Below, piece after piece: positions 1 to 6,150 of a stretch of DNA of 7,660 nucleotides (positions are counted from its first letter, which is position 1; every line of letters starts with the position of its first letter). Source of the DNA: Pseudomonadota bacterium (GTDB taxonomy: Bacteria; Pseudomonadota; Alphaproteobacteria; Rhizobiales; Methylopilaceae); assembly GCA_023389135.1 (NCBI GenBank), contig JAEWEX010000080.1, forward strand, positions 1-7,660, given 5' to 3'. The translations under genes and the position numbers were made by a program. The notes beneath the pieces were generated by a model. That model was given only the letters and a program-made list of their open reading frames with translations. It had not been told where the DNA came from and made no database searches.

Positions 1-833
1 TCGACGTCGCCGAAATCTTCAAAAAGACACCTTATGTCGCGGATTTGAAGCCGGGCGGCCGTTATGTCGCCAAAGACCTGTTCGAAGTTGGCGGCGTGCC
101 GTTGCTGATGAAGACGCTTCTCGACCATGGCTTCCTGCATGGCGACTGCCTGACGGTCACCGGGCGGACCATCGCGGAAAACCTGGAGAAGGTGCGCTGG
201 AACGCCGAACAGGATGTGGTGCTGCCGGCCGACAAGCCGCTCACGCGCACCGGCGGCGTCGTCGGGCTGTCGGGCAACCTCGCGGAGGAGGGCGCCATCG
301 TGAAGGTGGCGGGCATGAAGAACCTGAAGTTCTCGGGCCCCGCCCGCTGCTTCGACAGCGAGGAGGCCTGCTTCGAGGCGGTGAGCAAGCGCCAGTACGA
401 GGAAGGCGAGGTCCTGGTGATCCGCTACGAGGGCCCGCGCGGCGGACCCGGCATGCGCGAGATGCTGGCGACCACCGCCGCGCTCTACGGCCAGGGCATG
501 GGCGACAAGGTCGCGCTGATAACTGACGGCCGGTTCTCGGGCGCGACCCGCGGCTTCTGCATCGGCCATGTCGGGCCGGAGGCGGCCGTGGGCGGCCCGA
601 TCGCACTGCTTCAGGACGGGGACATGATCGACATCGATGCGGTCGAGGGCCGCCTCGAGGTCAGGCTGTCGGACGAGGAGCTCGACCGGCGGCGCAAGGA
701 CTGGACGCCCCGTCCGGAAAATTTCGGCTCGGGGTCGCTCTGGAAATACGCCCAGGGTGTCGGCCCCGCACGGAACGGCGCGGTCACGCATCCTGGCGGC
801 GCAGGCGAGATCAGGTGTTATGCGGATATATGA
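1..833 (+). CDS. ilvD: Dihydroxy-acid dehydratase, C-terminal half (5' end outside window)
   Basis: The frame is open from the left edge (first whole codon at base 3) to TGA at 831-833, giving 276 residues, about half of the roughly 570-residue IlvD/Edd dehydratase family. IlvD dehydrates 2,3-dihydroxy acids to 2-keto acids in the cytoplasm, the penultimate common step of valine and isoleucine synthesis. Visible family signatures are [14 protein letters not shown] near the left edge, [11 protein letters not shown] (bases about 138-170), [14 protein letters not shown] (about 423-464) and [11 protein letters not shown] (about 522-554). The serine of the last motif (codon 537-539) aligns with the serine proposed as catalytic base in this family. 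The C-terminus CYADI and the HPGGA motif before it match the alphaproteobacterial ~574-residue IlvD type as I remember it. The Fe-S cluster cysteines lie in the missing N-terminal half. A sugar-acid dehydratase of the same superfamily is a less likely alternative. Confidence 0.88.
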   Translation, partial: DVAEIFKKTPYVADLKPGGRYVAKDLFEVGGVPLLMKTLLDHGFLHGDCLTVTGRTIAENLEKVRWNAEQDVVLPADKPLTRTGGVVGLSGNLAEEGAIVKVAGMKNLKFSGPARCFDSEEACFEAVSKRQYEEGEVLVIRYEGPRGGPGMREMLATTAALYGQGMGDKVALITDGRFSGATRGFCIGHVGPEAAVGGPIALLQDGDMIDIDAVEGRLEVRLSDEELDRRRKDWTPRPENFGSGSLWKYAQGVGPARNGAVTHPGGAGEIRCYADI

Positions 834-1734
834 CTGGGTCGCCGGCGCGTTCATTGCCGGCGTAGCCATCACCGGCGGCGCGGAAGCGTTCGACCGGCCT
901 GCCCTGACCGGCCAGCCGTCGCTCTCGACGGCCGGCACGGTCGAGGTCATGCGCAGCGCCGACGCCGGCCGCGCCGGCCAGGCGCAGGCGCTGGTGGCGC
1001 AGAGCGGCGCCCAGGAACTGACGCCGGGCTCCGCCTATGCGACCGGCGTGAATGCCTATCTGTCCGGTGACAAGTCCACCGCCGTAACCGCGCTGCAGTT
1101 CGCGGCCGGCAAGGGCCATGCCATCGCCCAGTGGAAGCTCGGCCGCATGTATGCCGAGGGCGACGGCGTCAGCCACGACGACATCAAGGCCTTCAACTAT
1201 TTCCGCGACATCGTGCAGTCCTATGCGGCAGGCGATCCCGATTCCATGGAGGTCAACTCGCAGGCGCCCTATGTCTCCGACGCGCTGGTGTGGCTGGGCT
1301 CCTACTATCTCGAGGGCATTCCGGGACAGGTTCAGCCCAATCCCGACATCGCCCGGCAGCTGTTCGTCGACGCCGCCTTCAACCATGGCGATCCGAACGC
1401 GCAGTACAACCTGGCTCGGATGTATCTCGACGGCACCGGCGTCAAGCGCGACCCGGGGCAGGCGGTCCGGCTGCTGAACCTCGCCGCCCAGAAGGAACAC
1501 CCGGCGTCGCGTGCGCTGCTGGGCCACATCCTGTTCACGGGCGACCTCACCCGCAAGCAGGCGGCGCTCGGCCTGATGTGGCTGACGCTGGCGCGCGAGC
1601 CGGCGGAGCTGAATGCCCGCCCCGAGGACGCCTGGATCATCGACCTGCACGACAAGGCGCTGGCGCTCGCCACCGAGGACGAGCGCGCCACCGCGCTCGC
1701 CTATCTGGAGCGCTATCTCAGCCGCCGTAACTGA
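820..1734 (+). CDS. exoR: ExoR-like periplasmic Sel1-repeat regulator
   Basis: This 304-residue protein starts at ATG 820 inside the end of ilvD (14-base overlap), with a purine-rich gcgaga about 10 bases upstream. The start is supported by a signal peptide: short MRIYDW head, hydrophobic residues 7-20, then AEA at 21-23 and likely cleavage before F24. Residues 24-70 form an Ala/Gly/Ser-rich linker. Sel1/TPR-like repeats follow at about 72-135, 152-190, 191-226 and 227-260, with motifs [30 protein letters not shown] and [10 protein letters not shown]. These and the C-terminal ALAYLERYL closely resemble rhizobial ExoR. In Sinorhizobium and Agrobacterium, ExoR is periplasmic and holds the sensor kinase ExoS/ChvG inactive until it is proteolysed, which sets exopolysaccharide and motility output through ChvI. 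The kinase and regulator genes are not in this window, so that role is inferred from similarity. Open reading upstream of 820 in this frame is ilvD shadow. Confidence 0.85.
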   Translation: MRIYDWVAGAFIAGVAITGGAEAFDRPALTGQPSLSTAGTVEVMRSADAGRAGQAQALVAQSGAQELTPGSAYATGVNAYLSGDKSTAVTALQFAAGKGHAIAQWKLGRMYAEGDGVSHDDIKAFNYFRDIVQSYAAGDPDSMEVNSQAPYVSDALVWLGSYYLEGIPGQVQPNPDIARQLFVDAAFNHGDPNAQYNLARMYLDGTGVKRDPGQAVRLLNLAAQKEHPASRALLGHILFTGDLTRKQAALGLMWLTLAREPAELNARPEDAWIIDLHDKALALATEDERATALAYLERYLSRRN

Positions 1735-1745
1735 CGGCCCCCGCG

Positions 1746-2537
1746 CTATCGCGCCGCGATGTCCAGGTCCGCCACCACGGGGACGTGGTCGGAGGGCTTC
1801 TCCCGATTGCGCTCGTCCCTGTCGATCCACGCGTATTGCAGACAGTCGGTCGCCTCCGGCGACAGCATCAGGTGGTCGATGCGGATGCCGTTGTTCCGCT
1901 GCCATGCGCCGGCCTGGTAATCCCAGAAGCTGTAGAGCCCTTCGGAGGCGTCGGTCGCCCTGACCGCGTCGGTGTAGCCCATGGCCGCCAGCCGCCGGAA
2001 ACGCCCGCGGCTCTCCGGCTGGAACAGCGCGTCTTCCATCCACGCCTCGGGGTTGCGTGCGTCCTCGGGCGTGGGGATGACGTTGTAGTCGCCCGCGAGC
2101 GCGACCGGCTCCTCGAGCTCCAGCAAATCGCGGGCATGCGCGATCAGCCGGTCCATCCAGCCGAGCTTGTAGGGAAATTTCTCCGTGCCCAGGGGATTGC
2201 CGTTGGGCAGGTAGATCGAGGCAATGCGCAGCGCGCCGGCGGCGGTCGATATCACCGCCTCGATGTAGCGCGACTGCCCGTCATCCGGGTCGCCGGGAAG
2301 GCCGCGGCGCACATCCTCCAGCGGATGGCGGGAGACGAGCGCCACGCCGTTGAACGCCTTCTGACCATGCACGGCGACGTTGTAGCCGGCATCCTCGAAT
2401 GCCTGGCGCGGGAACGCGTCGTCCTGGCACTTGAGCTCCTGCAACGCCAGAACGTCCGCCCGGTTGTTCGCGAGCCAAGCGAGCACGTGGTCGGTGCGCT
2501 GCTTGATGGAGTTCACGTTCCAGGTGGCGATTCGCAT
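1746..2537 (-). CDS. xthA: Exodeoxyribonuclease III
   Basis: This 263-residue protein has the usual ExoIII length and covers the whole endonuclease/exonuclease/phosphatase fold. ExoIII cleaves DNA 5' of abasic sites and removes 3'-blocking groups in base excision repair. Active-site motifs are all present: WNVNS (N7), LQELK (metal ligand E34), SIYLPNG (Y109), AGDYNV (D150, N152), RIDH (D221) and the SDH triad (D250, H251). The ATG at 2537-2535 is preceded by GGAAAG six bases upstream, a reasonable ribosome site, and the mature fold starts immediately with MRIATWNVNS, so no longer start is needed. The stop lies 11 bases from that of exoR, so the two transcripts converge with almost no room for separate terminators. 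It lies downstream of erpA on the same strand, and the 127-base gap holds inverted repeats. Confidence 0.96.
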   Translation of the reverse strand: MRIATWNVNSIKQRTDHVLAWLANNRADVLALQELKCQDDAFPRQAFEDAGYNVAVHGQKAFNGVALVSRHPLEDVRRGLPGDPDDGQSRYIEAVISTAAGALRIASIYLPNGNPLGTEKFPYKLGWMDRLIAHARDLLELEEPVALAGDYNVIPTPEDARNPEAWMEDALFQPESRGRFRRLAAMGYTDAVRATDASEGLYSFWDYQAGAWQRNNGIRIDHLMLSPEATDCLQYAWIDRDERNREKPSDHVPVVADLDIAAR

Positions 2538-2573
2538 GACGTGCTTTCCGAAGAGGGCGCCTGGGCCGCCGTC

Positions 2574-2588
2574 ACCGGGTGGCCCGGT
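2574..2588. repeat. 6-bp inverted repeat upstream of xthA
   Basis: ACCGGG (2574-2579) and CCCGGT (2583-2588) form a perfect six-base stem with a three-base loop, 36 bases before the xthA start on the leftward transcript. In GC-rich DNA a stem this short can occur by chance. It is listed because it is another palindrome in the same 127-base gap. Confidence 0.35.
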
Positions 2589-2602
2589 CGCGGCATCCAG
2601 CT

Positions 2603-2649
2603 TGCTTCGGCATGTGCCGGCAGCCGGATGCTCCGGTCATGCCGGAGCA
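2603..2649. repeat. Overlapping 12-bp inverted repeat, alternative to the 9-bp hairpin
   Basis: TGCTTCGGCATG (2603-2614) pairs with CATGCCGGAGCA (2638-2649) over 12 positions with one mismatch, leaving a 23-base loop. The right arm shares its bases with the 9-bp hairpin at 2628-2650, so the two structures are mutually exclusive. The unit is also an imperfect direct repeat: 2603-2620 and 2630-2645 align apart from one substitution and two single-base gaps. Confidence 0.55.
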
Positions 2650-2650
2650 T
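2628..2650. repeat. Perfect 9-bp inverted repeat between erpA and xthA
   Basis: ATGCTCCGG (2628-2636) is the exact reverse complement of CCGGAGCAT (2642-2650), around a five-base loop. In the leftward transcript it would form a strong hairpin 14 bases after the erpA stop. It is followed by a C/G-rich stretch rather than a U tract, so it is not a standard intrinsic terminator. It could protect the erpA 3' end, cause pausing, or be a repetitive palindrome. Confidence 0.7.
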
Positions 2651-2664
2651 GGCGGAGGGAGGGG

Positions 2665-3021
2665 CTAGAGCGCGAAGCTGGTGCCGCAGCCGCAGGAGGA
2701 GGCGGCGTTGGGGTTGCGGATCTGGAACGAGGCGCCGATCAGTTCGTCCACGAAGTCGATCTCGGAGCCCTTGAGATACTCCAGGGACACCGGGTCGATC
2801 AGAACCTCGACCCCGTCGCGCACCGCCATCACGTCGTCGGCGGCGGGGGCGCGCTCGAAGGCGAACTCGTAGCGGAATCCGGAACAGCCGCCGCCCTCCA
2901 CGCTGACGCGCAGCCGCGCGCCTTCGGGCTCGGTCTTCAGGATGTCGCGGATGCGCCTGGCGGCGCTTTCCGTCACGACGACGTCGTCGGTTGTCACGGT
3001 CTCGATCTCCCGATCGGTCAT
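2665..3021 (-). CDS. erpA: Iron-sulfur cluster insertion protein ErpA (A-type carrier)
   Basis: This 118-residue HesB/IscA-family protein carries the three invariant cysteines that hold the Fe-S cluster: C46 in GGGCSGF and C110/C112 in SSCGCGTSF. The domain occupies residues about 14-118, and EIDFVDELIGASF (87-99) is a typical ErpA segment. A-type carriers take clusters from the Isc or Suf scaffold and pass them to apo-enzymes in the cytoplasm. The start at 3021 (MTDREIET) has no clear Shine-Dalgarno. An in-frame ATG at 3042 adds seven residues (MNGAQRA) and has a weak GAG seven bases upstream, so the true start is uncertain. The frame stays open much further upstream, but only as antisense to dgt. 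The gene is divergent from dgt and precedes xthA. IscA or another A-type paralogue is the alternative name; the short N-terminus and sequence favour ErpA. Confidence 0.9.
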   Translation of the reverse strand: MTDREIETVTTDDVVVTESAARRIRDILKTEPEGARLRVSVEGGGCSGFRYEFAFERAPAADDVMAVRDGVEVLIDPVSLEYLKGSEIDFVDELIGASFQIRNPNAASSCGCGTSFAL

Positions 3022-3027
3022 GGCGCG

Positions 3028-3056
3028 TTGCGCGCCGTTCATCGACACTCTATGTG
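3028..3056 (+). promoter_or_regulatory. Possible sigma-70 promoter for dgt
   Basis: TTGCGC (3028-3033) and TATGTG (3051-3056) are separated by exactly 17 bases, and each matches three of six consensus positions. Transcription would begin near 3063, placing the 7-bp stem-loop at the extreme 5' end of the dgt leader. The reverse strand offers TTGCTC (3079-3074) 17 bases from CACATA (3056-3051) as an equally weak erpA candidate. This is a weak prediction. Confidence 0.25.
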
Positions 3057-3064
3057 CGATCGGC

Positions 3065-3083
3065 CCCCTTGACGAGCAAGGGG
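3065..3083. promoter_or_regulatory. 7-bp stem-loop in the divergent erpA/dgt region
   Basis: CCCCTTG (3065-3071) and CAAGGGG (3077-3083) form a perfect stem with loop ACGAG. It ends 19 bases before the dgt ATG and just ahead of the GGGG ribosome-site candidate, and lies 22 bases upstream of the possible erpA start at 3042. It may be a dyad operator serving either gene or a leader hairpin on the dgt mRNA. The sequence alone does not choose between them. Confidence 0.45.
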
Positions 3084-3102
3084 CGAGGCGCGGGGCAACA
3101 AC

Positions 3103-4311
3103 ATGATGGACGCCAAGAGGCGCCGCAGCGCGCCCTGGGCCAGCGACCCGGATGCGTCGCGCGGACGGCTCCATCCCGAGGAGCCGAGCCCGACCCGCAC
3201 GGAATTCCAGCGGGACCGCGACCGCATCCTGCATTCCTCGGCATTCCGGCGACTGAAGCACAAGACGCAGGTGTTCGTCTATCACGAGGGCGACCACTAC
3301 CGCACGCGGCTGACCCACACGCTCGAGGTGGCCCAGGTCGCGCGCTCCATCGCCCGCTCGCTGGGGCTCGACGAGGATCTGGCCGAGACGCTTGCGCTTG
3401 CCCACGACCTCGGCCACACGCCGTTCGGCCATGCCGGCGAGCGTGCGCTCGACCGCGCGATCTCCGCCCATGGCGGGTTCGATCACAATGCCCAGACGCT
3501 GCGCATCGTCACCGGCCTGGAGCGGCGCTACGCGGCCTATGACGGCCTCAACCTCACCTGGGAGACGCTGGAGGGGCTGGTCAAGCACAACGGGCCGCTG
3601 ACCGACCGGGCAGGGCGGCCCGTGGGCCGCCATGCCGGCGAAGGCCTGCCGCTCGCCATCCGCGCCCACGCGCAGGATCAGGACCTCGAACTGTGGAGCC
3701 ATGCCGGCCCCGAGGCGCAGGCCGCGGCGCTGGCCGACGACATCGCCTATGACGCCCACGACATCGACGACGGGCTGCGGGCCGGGCTGTTCGCGCTGGA
3801 CGACCTCGCCGAGGTGCCGTTCCTGGCCGACATTCTCGATGAGGTCCGGCGCCGCTGGCCGGGGCTGGAGACCGCGCGCGCGGTCCACGAGGTGGTGCGG
3901 CGCGTGATCACGCGGCTGGTGGAGGACGCCATCGCCGAAGGCGGTCGCCGCATCGGGGCCCTGGCGCCCGCAGCCGTCGAGGACATCAGGCACGCGGACA
4001 AGGCCGTGGTCGCGTTCTCCCCGGCGGTCGCGAGCGCCGACCGCGACATCAAGGCGTTTCTCTATCCGCGCATGTACCGCCACGAGCGTGTGATGCGCGT
4101 TATGCGGAACGCCGAGGCCGTGGTGGAGGACCTGTTCCGCCGCTATGCCGCGGATCCCTCGCTGATGACCGAGGAGTGGTCGTCAGGTGTCGGCGGCCTC
4201 GACGAGGCGCGCCGCCTGCGCCGGGTGGCCGACTTCATCGCCGGCATGACCGACCGCTTCGCCATCGCCGAGCACCGGCGCCTGTTTGACGCTTCACCGG
4301 ATTTGCGCTAG
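3103..4311 (+). CDS. dgt: Deoxyguanosinetriphosphate triphosphohydrolase-like protein (HD domain)
   Basis: This 402-residue HD-superfamily dNTP triphosphohydrolase splits dNTPs into deoxynucleoside and tripolyphosphate, affecting dNTP pools. It belongs to the shorter class usually named dGTPase-like, rather than the ~505-residue E. coli Dgt. The N-terminal motif [20 protein letters not shown] (32-51) is diagnostic. HD-domain metal ligands are H72 in RLTHTLEV, H101-D102 in [10 protein letters not shown] and the DD pair at 212-213 in [19 protein letters not shown] lies at 124-135 and the C-terminal [10 protein letters not shown] at 321-330. Two consecutive ATGs (3103, 3106) are possible starts; GGGG at 3092-3095 is the only nearby ribosome-site candidate. 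The substrate range of this class is often broader than dGTP, so the dGTP-specific name should be read loosely. It opens the rightward series and is followed 46 bases later by argS. Confidence 0.93.
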   Translation: MMDAKRRRSAPWASDPDASRGRLHPEEPSPTRTEFQRDRDRILHSSAFRRLKHKTQVFVYHEGDHYRTRLTHTLEVAQVARSIARSLGLDEDLAETLALAHDLGHTPFGHAGERALDRAISAHGGFDHNAQTLRIVTGLERRYAAYDGLNLTWETLEGLVKHNGPLTDRAGRPVGRHAGEGLPLAIRAHAQDQDLELWSHAGPEAQAAALADDIAYDAHDIDDGLRAGLFALDDLAEVPFLADILDEVRRRWPGLETARAVHEVVRRVITRLVEDAIAEGGRRIGALAPAAVEDIRHADKAVVAFSPAVASADRDIKAFLYPRMYRHERVMRVMRNAEAVVEDLFRRYAADPSLMTEEWSSGVGGLDEARRLRRVADFIAGMTDRFAIAEHRRLFDASPDLR

Positions 4312-4324
4312 GCGGCCCGCTCCC

Positions 4325-4350
4325 GCGCCGACCCCGAGCGCCGACCCGCA
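4325..4350 (+). repeat. 13-bp tandem duplication just upstream of argS
   Basis: GCGCCGACCCCGA (4325-4337) is followed directly by GCGCCGACCCGCA (4338-4350); the first ten bases are identical and only two of thirteen differ. The pair sits in the 46-base dgt-argS gap and ends seven bases before the argS ATG, touching its AGG ribosome site. It looks like a slippage duplication. No function is evident. Confidence 0.6.
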
Positions 4351-4357
4351 GGTTGCC

Positions 4358-6103
4358 ATGAACCTCTTCGCGATCTTCGAAGACCGCGTCAAGACCGCCG
4401 TCCAAGCGCTTGTATCCGAAGGACTTGTTCCGGCCGACGCCGACCTGTCACGCATCGTCGTGGAGCCGCCGCGCGACGCCAGCCACGGCGACGTCGCCAC
4501 CAACGCGGCCATGGTGCTGGCCAAGCCGGCAGGCCGCAAGCCGCGCGAGATCGCCGATGCCCTGGCGACGAAGCTGGGCGCCGACCCGGATGTCGAGGCG
4601 GTGGCGGTGGCGGGCCCCGGCTTCATCAACCTCACCCTCTCGCTGGGCTTCTGGCCGCGCGTGCTGGCGGCGGCGCTCGCGGGAGAGGGCTATGGATCGA
4701 GCCGGATCGGAGAGGGCAGGCGCGCGAATGTCGAATACGTCTCGGCCAATCCCACCGGGCCCATGCATGTCGGCCATTGCCGCGGGGCAGTGTTCGGCGA
4801 CGCGCTGGCGACGCTTCTCGCCTTTGCCGGCCATGACGTCACCCGCGAGTACTACATCAACGACGCAGGCGCGCAGGTGGACGTGCTCGCCCGGTCCGCG
4901 TTCCTGCGCTACCGCGAGGCGCTTGGAGAGGACATCGGGCCGATCCCGGAGGGCCTGTATCCGGGCGACTACCTGAAGCCCGCCGGCGCCGCGCTCGCCG
5001 ATCTCCACGGTCCGGCGCTGAAGAGCATGCCCGAAGCAGAGTGGCTTCCCGTCGTCCGGGCGGCGGCCATCGAGGCCATGATGGACATGATCCGCGAGGA
5101 TCTGGCCGCGCTGGGCATCGCCCACGACGTGTTCTTCTCCGAGCGGACGCTGCACGAGGGCGGCCGGATCGCCGACACCGTCCGCGCGCTCACCGACCGC
5201 GGATTTATCTATCGCGGCACGCTGCCGCCGCCCAAGGGGCAGGTTCCCGAGGACTGGGAGGATCGCGAGCAGCTTCTGTTCCGCGCCACCGAGGTGGGCG
5301 ACGACATCGACCGGCCGTTGGTGAAGTCCGACGGCAGCTACACCTACTTCGCCGCCGACGTGGCCTATTTCCGCCACAAGTTCGAGCGCGGCTTCTCCGA
5401 CATGATCTATGTCCTGGGGGCCGACCATGGCGGCTACGTCAAGCGGCTGGAGGCGGTCGGGCGGGCCATCGCCGGCGACGCCGCTGCCGTCGACGTCAAG
5501 CTGGTCCAGCTCGTGCGCCTGTTCCGCGACGGCGAGCCGGTCAAGATGTCCAAGCGCTCGGGCGACTTCGTGACGTTGCGCGAGGTGGTGGACGAGGTCG
5601 GGCGCGACGCGGTGCGGTTCATGATGCTGTTCCGAAAGAACGATGCGGTGCTCGACTTCGATTTCGCCAGGGTGGTGGAGAAGTCGCGCGACAATGCGGT
5701 GTTCTATGTGCAGTACGCACATGCCCGCACATGCTCGACCTTGCGCAATGCCGCCGAGGTGCCGGGAATCGCTGTCACCGGCACGCCGGAGATGTCGGTG
5801 CTGTCCCGGCTTGCCGATTCGGGCGAGATCGGCCTGCTGCGCCGACTCGGCGAGTATCCCAGGACGGTGGAGGCGGCGGCGCGCACGCATGAGCCGCACC
5901 GGGTGGCGTTCTACCTTCATGATCTGGCCAGCGACTTTCACGCACACTGGAACAGAGGCAAAGAGTCGCCACATTTACGGTTCATTATCGAAGGTGATGA
6001 AGAGTTGAGTAGCGCGCGCATCGCACTAGTTCGCGGCGTGCGTGATGTATTGGCGTCCGGTCTCGGCATTCTGGGAGTGTCGGCGCCGCAGGAAATGCGC
6101 TGA
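4358..6103 (+). CDS. argS: Arginyl-tRNA synthetase
   Basis: This 581-residue class I aminoacyl-tRNA synthetase charges tRNA-Arg with arginine in the cytoplasm. The N-terminal tRNA-recognition domain spans about 1-95 ([10 protein letters not shown] at 43-52). The catalytic core begins with [11 protein letters not shown], whose HIGH-type box is HVGH at 137-140. The KMSKR loop is intact at 396-400. The DALR-type anticodon-binding domain covers about 440-581, beginning around FYVQYAHAR. The start at 4358 is chosen because [11 protein letters not shown] is a typical ArgS beginning and AGG lies five bases upstream; an upstream in-frame ATG at 4286 lies within dgt and would add a low-complexity tail. 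Codons 533-565 are strikingly richer in A/T and rare codons (AGA, TTA, CTA, GTA, AGT) than the rest of the gene, without disrupting the reading frame. SPOR-protein coding begins 47 bases downstream. Confidence 0.97.
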   Translation: MNLFAIFEDRVKTAVQALVSEGLVPADADLSRIVVEPPRDASHGDVATNAAMVLAKPAGRKPREIADALATKLGADPDVEAVAVAGPGFINLTLSLGFWPRVLAAALAGEGYGSSRIGEGRRANVEYVSANPTGPMHVGHCRGAVFGDALATLLAFAGHDVTREYYINDAGAQVDVLARSAFLRYREALGEDIGPIPEGLYPGDYLKPAGAALADLHGPALKSMPEAEWLPVVRAAAIEAMMDMIREDLAALGIAHDVFFSERTLHEGGRIADTVRALTDRGFIYRGTLPPPKGQVPEDWEDREQLLFRATEVGDDIDRPLVKSDGSYTYFAADVAYFRHKFERGFSDMIYVLGADHGGYVKRLEAVGRAIAGDAAAVDVKLVQLVRLFRDGEPVKMSKRSGDFVTLREVVDEVGRDAVRFMMLFRKNDAVLDFDFARVVEKSRDNAVFYVQYAHARTCSTLRNAAEVPGIAVTGTPEMSVLSRLADSGEIGLLRRLGEYPRTVEAAARTHEPHRVAFYLHDLASDFHAHWNRGKESPHLRFIIEGDEELSSARIALVRGVRDVLASGLGILGVSAPQEMR

Positions 6104-6150
6104 GGCGCGGGCCACGGGGTGGCGACGCGGCCGGGCGCGCCAGGAGCACC

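Noticed and set aside
637..819. 61-codon upstream extension of the exoR frame.
   Set aside because: It lies wholly within conserved ilvD coding sequence and is Arg/Ser-rich, and the signal peptide starts exactly at ATG 820.
1735..1753. CGCG-CTAT-CGCG palindrome at the exoR/xthA convergence as a bidirectional terminator.
   Set aside because: Only four base pairs, no T tract in either direction, and partly inside xthA; too weak to call.
811..2043. 410-codon leftward reading frame opposite exoR and overlapping the end of xthA.
   Set aside because: No recognisable domain, crosses two real genes in the wrong frame, and has composition typical of antisense to high-GC coding DNA.
2665..4083. Long leftward reading frame in phase with erpA, running antisense through most of dgt (472 codons).
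   Set aside because: Only the last 118 codons show family similarity (ErpA). The rest is Arg/Gly/Val/Ala-rich antisense of a well-conserved gene, as expected when third positions are G/C and stops are rare.
4448..5974. 508-codon leftward reading frame opposite argS.
   Set aside because: Complement of a conserved synthetase gene, no recognisable domain and His/Arg/Gly-rich composition; a GC-driven shadow.
6104..6150. Terminator or promoter in the argS-SPOR gap, with GGCGCG/CGCGCC arms.
   Set aside because: Six-base arms with a 26-base loop in very GC-rich sequence, no T run and no promoter-like boxes; likely chance.
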